A stretch of DNA of 5,564 nt, from assembly GCA_900769565.1 (NCBI GenBank), contig CAAGHC010000019.1, positions 1-5,564 of the forward strand. The letters are read 5' to 3'. Under the pieces are notes generated by a model. That model saw nothing but the letters and a program-made list of their open reading frames with translations. It ran no database searches and was not told the DNA's origin. Every line of letters starts with the position of its first letter. The stretch's first letter is position 1. Both the position numbers and the translations under genes were made by a program. Shown here piece by piece: positions 1 to 4,521 of this stretch. This DNA is from Clostridia bacterium (lineage in GTDB: Bacteria > Bacillota > Clostridia > Christensenellales > Borkfalkiaceae).

Positions 1-15
1 AAAATTGCCAGACAT

Positions 16-92
16 GGCGGCGTAGCTTAGCTGGTTAGAGCGGCCGGTTCATACCCGGCAGGTCGTTGGTTCGAATCTGACCGCCGCTACCA
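16..92 (+). tRNA. tRNA-Met (CAU), elongator type
   Basis: A complete 77-nt tRNA with encoded CCA (90-92). The acceptor arms 16-22 and 82-88 pair over 7 bp with a terminal G-U, and A89 is the discriminator. The anticodon stem 43-47/55-59 (GCCGG/CCGGC) encloses loop 48-54 with anticodon CAT at 50-52. The initiator hallmarks (1-72 mismatch, three consecutive G-C pairs next to the loop) are absent, and the body resembles the elongator tRNA-Met of Bacillota. A tRNA-Ile2 with a modified CAU anticodon cannot be fully excluded by eye. It is followed 61 bp later by tRNA-Glu, probably in one transcript. Confidence 0.96.
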
Positions 93-103
93 CGTAAAAT
101 AAG

Positions 104-143
104 CGGCACAGCGTGTCGGTTCACATAAAGGCGGAGTTCCGCC
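104..143 (+). other. two small hairpins in the tRNA spacer
   Basis: The spacer between the two tRNAs can fold into CGGCAC/GTGTCG (104-109 with 113-118, loop AGC) and GGCGG/CCGCC (130-134 with 139-143, loop AGTT). Neither is followed by a T-tract, so they are unlikely to terminate transcription. They may shape processing of a shared tRNA precursor; that role is inferred. Confidence 0.5.
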
Positions 144-153
144 GAAACATCAA

Positions 154-228
154 GGCCCCTTGGTCAAGCGGTTAAGACACCACCCTTTCACGGTGGTAAC
201 ATGGGTTCGATTCCCGTAGGGGTCACCA
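154..228 (+). tRNA. tRNA-Glu (UUC)
   Basis: A complete 75-nt tRNA with encoded CCA (226-228). The acceptor arms GGCCCCT (154-160) and AGGGGTC (218-224) pair with one G-U. The anticodon stem 180-184/192-196 (CCACC/GGTGG) encloses loop 185-191 with anticodon TTC at 187-189. The T-arm has the standard GGTTCGATTCC core. It is the last gene before what looks like an accessory region, and 3' ends of tRNA genes are classic integration sites, but no second copy of its 3' end occurs in this window. Confidence 0.97.
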
Positions 229-234
229 AACAAG

Positions 235-290
235 AATAAATCCGAATGTATCGAAATTATAGGCGATTCGTTCGGATTTATTGTTTTTTT
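235..290 (+). terminator. intrinsic terminator of the tRNA unit
   Basis: A perfect 12-bp inverted repeat (AATAAATCCGAA at 235-246 with TTCGGATTTATT at 271-282) is followed by a T-rich run, TTGTTTTTTT, at 281-290. It starts 7 nt after the CCA of tRNA-Glu. The 24-nt loop is long but can pair further internally. Confidence 0.88.
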
Positions 291-754
291 GCCCAAAAAG
301 TAAATTATTACGCTATAAAAACAGGTGTAAAAACTGCTAAAAATCAGCAAAAATTTCTTACATATGATAGTGGGTGTTTAATTGCACCTAAAAACTTCTT
401 GATTTTATAAGGGATTTTATGAATTTTTGCTTGGCGAAAAAGTCAAGGCGATTTCGTTTAAGATAATAGTAAGAGTGGCGAAATAGTAAGCTACCGCCCG
501 AACAAAGTGAGGGCGGTGGACAATATATAAACTCTATTTTGTTATATAACACAAACATACTTAAATAAAGATAAGATAATAGATAAGTAGGTTGTTGTCT
601 TGTGTTTGCGGAACATGATGTGTGTGGTGGCAAATAGATTATAAAGTTATATTTGTAATACTGATTTAAAAAATGAAGAAAAAACATCACCCACAGGGCA
701 GTCATAAAAAATGTATTAAACTATAAAAAGTTTCAGCATTAACATCAATTCTTA
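291..754. other. gene-poor stretch after the tRNA terminator
   Basis: I find no reading frame with a ribosome binding site and protein-like composition on either strand. The minus-strand frame spanning 388-705 is low-complexity (Tyr/Ser/Leu/Phe-rich), begins without a Shine-Dalgarno and crosses the GC-rich palindrome at 493-517. Apart from that palindrome and weak short hairpins (for example TGCT/AGCA near 334-349) the stretch is plain AT-rich DNA. It separates the tRNA pair from the structured-RNA promoter at 755. Confidence 0.6.
493..517. repeat. GC-rich palindrome, dispersed-repeat type
   Basis: ACCGCCC (493-499) and GGGCGGT (511-517) form a perfect 7-bp stem around the 11-nt loop GAACAAAGTGA. 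There is no T-tract on either side, so this is not an ordinary terminator. Its GC content stands out from the surrounding AT-rich DNA. Palindromes with a similar GAACAAAGTGA loop are, from memory, scattered in intergenic regions of gut Bacillota genomes, so a small dispersed repeat is the best guess. Copy number cannot be judged from one window. Confidence 0.5.
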
Positions 755-783
755 TTGACAAGAAATTATGCTTTTGTTATACT
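755..783 (+). promoter_or_regulatory. sigma-A promoter of the large structured RNA
   Basis: TTGACA (755-760, perfect -35) is followed by exactly 17 bp and TATACT (778-783, one mismatch). Transcription should start near 788-791, just before the first hairpin. No open reading frame of note follows for over 700 bp, so this strong promoter serves a noncoding transcript. Confidence 0.82.
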
Positions 784-859
784 TATAATCCCCTAGTAGA
801 TATCCATTAGGGAAAACACTTTCATTGTGTTTATTCTTTAATGTCTTTATAAAAGACAT

Positions 860-940
860 AGTTTCAAATCTTCAAACAGAAGATGTAGTTTCATTAACTA
901 GCATTAAGTTGCTGTGGATATTAGTTATCAGTTTCATTAA
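860..940 (+). repeat. AGTTTCA linker repeats between RNA hairpins
   Basis: AGTTTCA occurs at 860-866, 887-893 and 930-936. The last two extend to an identical 11-mer, AGTTTCATTAA (887-897 and 930-940). Each copy lies in or at the edge of a predicted single-stranded linker immediately before a hairpin. A fourth copy (729-735) lies upstream of the promoter, and the related TTTCATT forms the loop of the hairpin at 814-832. In the RNA they could be protein-binding or loop-pairing elements; that is inference. Confidence 0.55.
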
Positions 941-1215
941 ATACCGTTAGAGAAGAATATTTGTAATTTATGCAACTCAAATATTTAAATGAGCTTTCTC
1001 TATGTGAGACGAAAAATTTGTCTTCGGTAAAAAGCATGCTTCAAGAAATCAGTTTAGAAAATCTTTAAAATTTTTGTGTATTAAAAATATAAACGCAAAT
1101 GCTCACAGCGTATAAAGAAAATCTCTTTGCATCCTAAACAAACCATTGCATAAAGTGGTGTGTTTTGAGAACAGGGATAGAATATTAGTCGTTTGATAAA
1201 AATAAATAGCCGAAT

Positions 1216-1259
1216 CGTCTAAACCCAAATTATGCCTTGGGATACGTTTTTTTATTTTT
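1216..1259 (+). terminator. possible terminator of the large structured RNA
   Basis: CCCAA/TTGGG (1224-1228 with 1237-1241, 8-nt loop) sits inside a CGT/ACG helix (1216-1218 with 1244-1246) across an internal loop. It is followed at once by T7-A-T5 (1247-1259). The stem is modest but the T-tract is very good. Confidence 0.6.
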
Positions 1260-1303
1260 AACATATCAAACGCAGGGTGGTTTCCCTTTGGTGGAAACAA
1301 AGT

Positions 1304-1337
1304 AACGACATTTCAATTTATGAGAGGTCGTTTTTTT
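1304..1337 (+). terminator. second possible terminator of the structured RNA
   Basis: AACGAC (1304-1309) and GTCGTT (1327-1332) form a 6-bp stem around a 17-nt loop, running directly into seven T residues (1331-1337). Together with the hairpin GTTTCC/GGAAAC at 1280-1298 it suggests that the structured transcript may extend past the first terminator. The two may be tandem terminators insulating the operon at 1538. Confidence 0.5.
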
Positions 1338-1537
1338 CGTGCAAAAAATTAGGTTTTATATGGCATAACAAGGCTTTTAAGCGAAAAAACACAGCGCTTA
1401 ATAAGTATATCGCCCCGTTTTATATTTGCCTTGTATTAAGAAGTGGTTTGGTTTTGGAACTTGCCAAGAAAATCGTTCCCCCTTTTACTAATCAACAACG
1501 GGTAATCTTGTAGATAGAATTGTTAAAGGAGAACATT
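1338..1537 (+). promoter_or_regulatory. leader region of the 1538-3508 operon, weak promoter
   Basis: There is no supported gene here. A 7-bp hairpin (TTAAGCG/CGCTTAA, 1377-1383 with 1395-1401, loop of 11) lies in the middle. The best promoter candidate is TTGCCA (1461-1466), 17 bp, TTTACT (1484-1489): one mismatch in the -35 and two in the -10, so it is weak. Read-through from upstream cannot be excluded. The region ends with the AAAGGAGA ribosome binding site (1525-1532) of the first operon gene. Confidence 0.35.
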
Positions 1538-2179
1538 ATGTACACAAATAAAAAAATTATTGATAGTAACAACGTCACTTTGGATAAACTCAATGAGAAA
1601 ATGGTGCTTATCCAACAAACTGAAACTAATAACAACGAAAAGGAATTTAGTAAACTTTCGTTGGAGTACGTAGTTTTAGCAGAAGAACTTGTATCCAAAG
1701 CTAGAGATTTAGCAATTTATACTGGTGATGAAAAGCCGATACAAGTAATACAAACGGCAATAAAAGCAAATTCACCTGTGGAAGTTTATTTTACGGAAGA
1801 GGGTTGGCTAGTTATTAGTGTTCCTGCTCTTCTTCCTAAAAGGAATAAAGGTAATCCACAATATATTCGTGAGATTGTGCAAGATGCATTAAAGGCGTTT
1901 TTCGACGGAAAGAATTTCAAAAAGATTGAAAAATGTATTTTCATTTATGAACATATTTATGATGAGCATAGGCCGAAAAGACAATGGCGTGACCACGATA
2001 ATATTGAAGTAAAAGCAGTTACCGATATTATTTCTTTATTCGCCTTGCGTGATGATAGCGCTTACGTTTGTTCTAACGTCCATATCAGTAGGTCGGGAGA
2101 GAAAAATAGAACGAATATCTATTTAATTCCTGAAACTGATTTTGAAAAATGGCGAAAGCAAAGGAGGGTTTGGACATGA
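1538..2179 (+). CDS. RusA-like Holliday junction resolvase-type protein
   Basis: The product has 213 residues from ATG at 1538, chosen because AAAGGAGA (1525-1532) lies 5 nt upstream; an in-frame TTG at 1520 has no such site. Residues 152-173 carry the RusA metal-site pattern: D152-x-D154-N155, K159, D163, then D172-D173-S174. In E. coli RusA the equivalents are D70, D72-N73, K76, D80 and D90-D91, with nearly the same spacing. RusA-type enzymes cut four-way DNA junctions during recombination or phage/element replication. RusA itself is about 120 residues; the extra ~90 residues here form a helical N-terminal region (about 15-60) that I do not recognise. It may correspond to one of the DUF families annotated in clostridial conjugative elements (DUF6100 comes to mind, unverified). 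Its stop overlaps the next gene's start. Resolvase fold is likely; activity is unproven. Confidence 0.75.
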   Translation: MYTNKKIIDSNNVTLDKLNEKMVLIQQTETNNNEKEFSKLSLEYVVLAEELVSKARDLAIYTGDEKPIQVIQTAIKANSPVEVYFTEEGWLVISVPALLPKRNKGNPQYIREIVQDALKAFFDGKNFKKIEKCIFIYEHIYDEHRPKRQWRDHDNIEVKAVTDIISLFALRDDSAYVCSNVHISRSGEKNRTNIYLIPETDFEKWRKQRRVWT

Positions 2180-3372
2180 TTCATTTTAACGAAAAATGCC
2201 AAGCATATCAACTTGTTTCCACTGTCGCATTAACAGGCGAATATCCACTTTGTTTGTTAGAACTTTTAGGCAATAAAAGGATGTTTCGTGCAACGTTAAA
2301 AAAGATGACCGAAGAGCAAACTTATTATAACGACAGAACTAAGGAAACTATAAAAGTTAAAGTGTTTACCATTGTCGGCAAAGGTCAAGGAAGGTGTATT
2401 CGTTTTTTGAAAAGTTCATACCCTATACTCAAATGGGCTAATCTATATGAGTATTACATAAATTCTTATGGGCAAAGCAACTTTTCAGGTGGTGAAAAGC
2501 ATAAGGAAAGAAGTTTTTTAATTGCGGAAACTGTTGGGCTATTAAAATCTGCTGGATTTGAATGTAATCCTACTAAACTTCCTAACTTATGGCAACATAA
2601 CGAGAATAATTTATCTTTAATGCCCCAACCTTGCTTTTATCATATTCGTGATTTAAAAGGCGATAAAAACTTTGAGTTAAAGAAGACAATTTTTACAAGA
2701 AGTGTCGGCTCGTTCTTTCTTCATAACAGGATGTACACTTTGTATAATATGGGTGGACAAATGATTAAGTTGTGGGAAAACGGTGAAACAAAGATGCGAC
2801 ATAGTTTGTGCGAATTGTTTTGTAAAAACTCAACGTTGCAGTTTTTGCCACACAGTGCAATTTTATTCGGTAAAGATATATTTGATGGGGTTAAAACTTT
2901 GCGATTTATCTACAACAAGAGAACAAATCGCCGTAAAAGTTATACAGACAGCACTTTTTATTCAAAAGTATTGTTTTTGCCATCAGATGAAACGGGTATT
3001 AGGTTGTTAAGATGTATGGTTGCTTGTGAAAATTTCCATTTTGAAGCAATCAAGTGTTGTAAAGACGTTAACGAAATCGAATTGTTTTCCACGATATATT
3101 ATACCGATATTGATAAAGGCGTGGTTTATTATAATCTTTTAAACTGCAATATATCATATTTCTTGTCATTGAAAAAATTGCAAGAAGATAAGCCGTGTTA
3201 TAAATTCGTTATTTTTTGTCACGAACATCAGTTAGAACTTGTTAAAAAAATTCTTCCTAAAAACAGCAATATCTATTCTTTTTCTTTGACCGTTATAGAA
3301 ACCATAGCAGGTTTAAGACCAAGCCCAGAGGCATCATACGAAGAGAACGAAAAACAAAACGGGGATACCTGA
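2176..3372 (+). CDS. hypothetical mobile-element protein, putative wHTH
   Basis: The product has 398 residues from ATG at 2176. That ATG overlaps the preceding TGA as ATGA and has AAGGAGG (2161-2167) 8 nt upstream; an in-frame ATG at 2149 lies before this site and is rejected. The sequence is soluble, with no signal peptide or membrane segment. Residues about 12-90 read as a winged-helix unit: helices around STVALTGEYPLCLLELLG, a basic stretch (33-44), then a Thr/Lys-rich hairpin and a strand (58-78). A motif at 108-130 (HKERSFLIAETVGLLKSAGF) resembles the layout of replication-relaxation proteins, which act in plasmid and element replication; this is a weak impression. The rest is alpha/beta with no motif I can name. 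Tight coupling to the RusA-like gene and to the small gene overlapping its 3' end suggests joint action in element DNA processing. Confidence 0.85.
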   Translation: MIHFNEKCQAYQLVSTVALTGEYPLCLLELLGNKRMFRATLKKMTEEQTYYNDRTKETIKVKVFTIVGKGQGRCIRFLKSSYPILKWANLYEYYINSYGQSNFSGGEKHKERSFLIAETVGLLKSAGFECNPTKLPNLWQHNENNLSLMPQPCFYHIRDLKGDKNFELKKTIFTRSVGSFFLHNRMYTLYNMGGQMIKLWENGETKMRHSLCELFCKNSTLQFLPHSAILFGKDIFDGVKTLRFIYNKRTNRRKSYTDSTFYSKVLFLPSDETGIRLLRCMVACENFHFEAIKCCKDVNEIELFSTIYYTDIDKGVVYYNLLNCNISYFLSLKKLQEDKPCYKFVIFCHEHQLELVKKILPKNSNIYSFSLTVIETIAGLRPSPEASYEENEKQNGDT

Positions 3373-3508
3373 TTTTGTTATTGATGCAATGGCAAGAGCC
3401 ATTTTACCTGCTATACGGCAATATTTAAAAACAGAAAAAGGAAAAGAGGAATATCAAAAATGGATACAGGATAGAAAACAACTGAATAAAAATCCCTCTA
3501 AAGAATAG
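3338..3508 (+). CDS. small conserved-looking protein, ACG start, overlaps upstream gene
   Basis: This 56-codon frame overlaps the last 35 bases of the preceding gene in another frame. Its core GIPDFVIDAMARAILPAI (codons 9-26) begins well before its first ATG (3389), which has no ribosome binding site. By contrast AGAGG (3327-3331) lies 6 nt before ACG at 3338, just where an ATG would be expected. So ACG is either a rare non-AUG start or a mutated ATG. The frame from 3389 alone gives 39 residues. A different explanation is one extra G in the run 3361-3364: with three G the upstream gene would read straight into this frame as one fused protein. The sequence is helical with a charged C-terminal half (KGKEEYQKWIQDRK). 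It resembles small proteins I recall from clostridial integrative elements; the function is unknown. Confidence 0.6.
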   Translation, partial: TKRTKNKTGIPDFVIDAMARAILPAIRQYLKTEKGKEEYQKWIQDRKQLNKNPSKE

Positions 3509-3521
3509 TAGATGGTCAGGT

Positions 3522-3549
3522 TTGCCGTCTCCCTGCCCCAAAACGGCAA
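3522..3549 (+). other. GC-rich hairpin competing with the following one
   Basis: TTGCCGT (3522-3528) and ACGGCAA (3543-3549) form a 7-bp stem around a C-rich 14-nt loop. Its right arm shares 3547-3549 with the left arm of the 15-bp hairpin 3547-3584, so both cannot form in full at once. This is the most GC-rich patch for some distance and directly follows the small gene. Attenuation or a transfer origin are guesses only. Confidence 0.45.
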
Positions 3550-3590
3550 CAGGCAGATATCAGAATAAGGATATCTGCCTGTTGTTAATA
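3547..3590 (+). terminator. 15-bp perfect hairpin, probable operon terminator
   Basis: CAACAGGCAGATATC (3547-3561) pairs perfectly with GATATCTGCCTGTTG (3570-3584) around an 8-nt loop. The tail is TTAATAAATTTTT, so the T-tract is interrupted and termination may be imperfect. It lies 39 bp after the small gene and is the natural end of the three-gene operon. Confidence 0.65.
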
Positions 3591-3663
3591 AATTTTTAAA
3601 TTAGTATATTGCAATATGTTATAACAAAAAAATTATTTAAGTTTCTAAAAAATATTTTTAATA

Positions 3664-3696
3664 TGACAAGCGTATGTCAATATATAGTGTTAAAAT
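3664..3696 (+). promoter_or_regulatory. extended -10 promoter with overlapping palindrome
   Basis: TGTTAAAAT (3688-3696) is an extended -10 element (TGn plus TAAAAT). There is no good -35 at the usual distance. A perfect inverted repeat, TGACA-N6-TGTCA (3664-3679), covers the -35 zone and looks like a repressor or activator site. It lies about 50 bp before the gene at 3731. The regulator is not identifiable here. Confidence 0.5.
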
Positions 3697-3730
3697 CTAG
3701 GCGTAAGATAAAACAAAAGGAGATAGAGTT

Positions 3731-4072
3731 ATGAAAACAAAAGTTATTTGTAGGGAACTTAAAAGAGGAACATTATCATTTTATGCGATGGTTAATGGAA
3801 AGGAATATTTTTTATTCCAACAAGAGTTTAAGAAAACAGTTTATGATTATTTTATGAAAGGTGTTAACGTTACTTTAACTAATAATTATTCGATTGCACA
3901 TAGCCATACGGTTAGAAAAACGTTAGACAAGTTGCCTTCTTATCTACGCTACGTTGAAAAGGAATATGACGTTGAGATTTACAAAAAAACAAAAGAATCA
4001 AAAAACGTTAAAAAAAGTAAGCCTTATAAAAGACAAGCGTTTAAATGGCAAGATTATGCTTGGGCGATGTAA
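3731..4072 (+). CDS. hypothetical small basic protein
   Basis: The product has 113 residues from ATG at 3731, with AAAGGAGA (3716-3723) 7 nt upstream. I do not recognise the family. Residues 1-50 look like a small beta-rich unit (VICRELKRGTLSFYAMVNG, then EYFLFQQEF). Residues 52-82 are mainly helical. Residues 85-104 form a strongly basic Lys-rich tail with no acidic partner stretch, ending in aromatic WQDYAWAM. There is no signal peptide or membrane segment. The charge suggests nucleic-acid binding, by inference. It is a single-gene unit with its own promoter and palindrome upstream and a weak hairpin downstream, on the same strand as all other genes here. Confidence 0.85.
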   Translation: MKTKVICRELKRGTLSFYAMVNGKEYFLFQQEFKKTVYDYFMKGVNVTLTNNYSIAHSHTVRKTLDKLPSYLRYVEKEYDVEIYKKTKESKNVKKSKPYKRQAFKWQDYAWAM

Positions 4073-4082
4073 TGGAAAAATT

Positions 4083-4105
4083 GCAATGGACGTGTATTGC
4101 GTTTT
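4083..4105 (+). terminator. weak terminator after the small basic protein gene
   Basis: GCAAT (4083-4087) and ATTGC (4096-4100) form a 5-bp stem with an 8-nt loop, followed by GTTTT. It lies 10 bp after the stop codon. It is short, so termination may be partial. Confidence 0.35.
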
Positions 4106-4115
4106 ATAAAAACCC

Positions 4116-4144
4116 TTGCAAAAGTTTAGTAAAAGTGATAAAAT
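4116..4144 (+). promoter_or_regulatory. promoter of the hairpin RNA
   Basis: TTGCAA (4116-4121) is followed by exactly 17 bp and TAAAAT (4139-4144), with an upstream TG at 4136-4137 making an extended -10. The predicted start (about 4151) coincides with the first base of the long stem of the RNA that follows, which supports both calls. Confidence 0.78.
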
Positions 4145-4150
4145 AGTTAT

Positions 4151-4295
4151 GCTACATAATTTCATTTATATTCGTCATAGTGGATACATAGCCAATTTGT
4201 ATTCCACCACTTTTCCTATGACGGAGAAATTGTGTAGCAACAATGTGGTGGCGTACTATTGGGCGCATTCCACTTTGGGATGCGCTTTTATTTTA
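4151..4295 (+). ncRNA. structured small RNA or leader with terminator
   Basis: Right at the predicted transcription start a three-segment hairpin begins: 13 bp with one G-U (4151-4163/4226-4238), an internal loop, 8 bp (4173-4180/4216-4223), another asymmetric loop, then 8 bp with one bulge (4181-4188/4198-4206) capped by a 9-nt loop. A single-stranded stretch (4239-4262) leads into a strong terminator. The product would be about 145 nt. It is either a free small RNA or an attenuating leader for the gene at 4363. A possible switch: GTGGA at 4180-4184 can pair with TCCAC at 4203-4207 (in the hairpin) or at 4269-4273 (in the terminator), because ATTCCAC is present twice (4201 and 4267). I match it to no known riboswitch. 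Confidence 0.65.
4263..4295 (+). terminator. strong intrinsic terminator
   Basis: GCGCAT(T)CC (4263-4271) pairs with GGATGCGC (4278-4285) in 8 bp with one bulged T and a 6-nt loop, immediately followed by TTTTATTTTAT (4286 onward). It lies 68 bp before the ATG at 4363, between that gene and the promoter at 4116, as in attenuators. Confidence 0.85.
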
Positions 4296-4362
4296 TATAA
4301 CGTTGCGTACCACTTTCGGTGCATGAAATATAATATTATTTTTACAAAGGAGAAAACGAAAG

Positions 4363-4521
4363 ATGAAAATATTGTTAAATGGCGTGTATGTTGGTGGATA
4401 TGGATATAATAAAAATAATTTACCACATGAGATGATAAATTTTTTTAAGGATGATAATGGCAAGTTTTTTGTTTATATTAATAAGAGGCGGTATAACCAA
4501 AGGAAAATTTTTTGTAAATGA
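4363..4521 (+). pseudogene. 5' fragment of an unidentified gene
   Basis: The ATG at 4363 has AAAGGAG (4346-4352) 10 nt upstream and opens a 52-codon frame. Residues 1-40 look like genuine protein (MKILLNGVYVGG, then LPHEMINFFKDDNGKFFVYI). Residues 41-52 turn into a basic, unlikely tail that is the out-of-frame reading of the cyclase segment. It thus appears to be the first ~40 codons of one gene, truncated where the next segment joins near 4478-4483. I do not recognise the family of the N-terminal part. Its ribosome binding site is intact, so a short peptide may still be made. Less likely, it is a true 52-residue small protein. Confidence 0.55.

Larger units (their letters stand above)
790..1337 (+). 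ncRNA. large structured noncoding RNA candidate
   Basis: This follows a near-consensus promoter, lacks coding potential and can fold into a string of helices. They are 791-795/808-812; 814-819/827-832; 841-848/852-859 (8 bp, loop ATA); 868-873/879-884; 895-900/922-927; a three-way junction closed by TACCG/CGGTA (942-946/1025-1029), with arms 948-954/996-1002 capped by 956-963/978-985, and 1007-1013/1017-1023; a palindrome at 1032-1041; 1095-1099/1126-1130; and 1136-1140/1161-1165 stacked through one mismatch on 1142-1147/1154-1159. Linkers carry repeated AGTTTCA. The 3' end is uncertain: a terminator at 1216-1259 gives about 470 nt; a second at 1304-1337, after hairpin 1280-1285/1293-1298, gives about 548 nt. 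Size and tRNA proximity recall the ornate large RNAs ROOL and GOLLD, but I cannot match either consensus by eye. The function is unknown. Confidence 0.62.

Noticed and set aside
150..350. Minus-strand 66-codon frame
   Set aside because: It is the antisense reading of tRNA-Glu and its terminator; the NRTHVTTVKGWCLNR-type peptide is a familiar annotation artefact over this tRNA.
388..705. Minus-strand 105-codon frame
   Set aside because: Low-complexity Tyr/Ser/Leu composition, no ribosome binding site, and it crosses the GC-rich palindrome at 493-517.
911..919. TGTGGATA as a DnaA box
   Set aside because: It misses the consensus at the last position, is single, and lies in the loop of a predicted RNA hairpin.
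860..940. AGTTTCA repeats as a CRISPR array
   Set aside because: Repeats are only 7-11 bases, the spacing is irregular (27 and 43 nt) and there are no cas genes.
1103..1300. Minus-strand 65-codon frame
   Set aside because: Antisense to the structured RNA and its terminator; no ribosome binding site or protein-like pattern.
1277..1513. Plus-strand 78-codon frame
   Set aside because: No Shine-Dalgarno before its start, it passes through a terminator-like hairpin (1304-1337) with a T-run, and its composition is not protein-like.
1520..1537. Upstream TTG start for the RusA-like gene
   Set aside because: The ribosome binding site AAAGGAGA lies between TTG and the ATG at 1538, so the ATG is the real start.
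1492..1698. Minus-strand 68-codon hydrophobic frame
   Set aside because: Antisense shadow of the start of the RusA-like gene, with a Ser/Leu/Phe pattern typical of such shadows.
2149..2175. Upstream ATG start for the 398-residue protein
   Set aside because: AAGGAGG (2161-2167) lies downstream of this ATG and serves the ATG at 2176, which overlaps the previous stop codon.
2783..3010. Plus-strand 75-codon frame inside the 398-residue gene
   Set aside because: A Cys-rich alternate-frame shadow without ribosome binding site.
4116..4409. Plus-strand 97-codon frame
   Set aside because: It runs through the promoter, the long hairpin and the terminator of the small RNA, and has no ribosome binding site.
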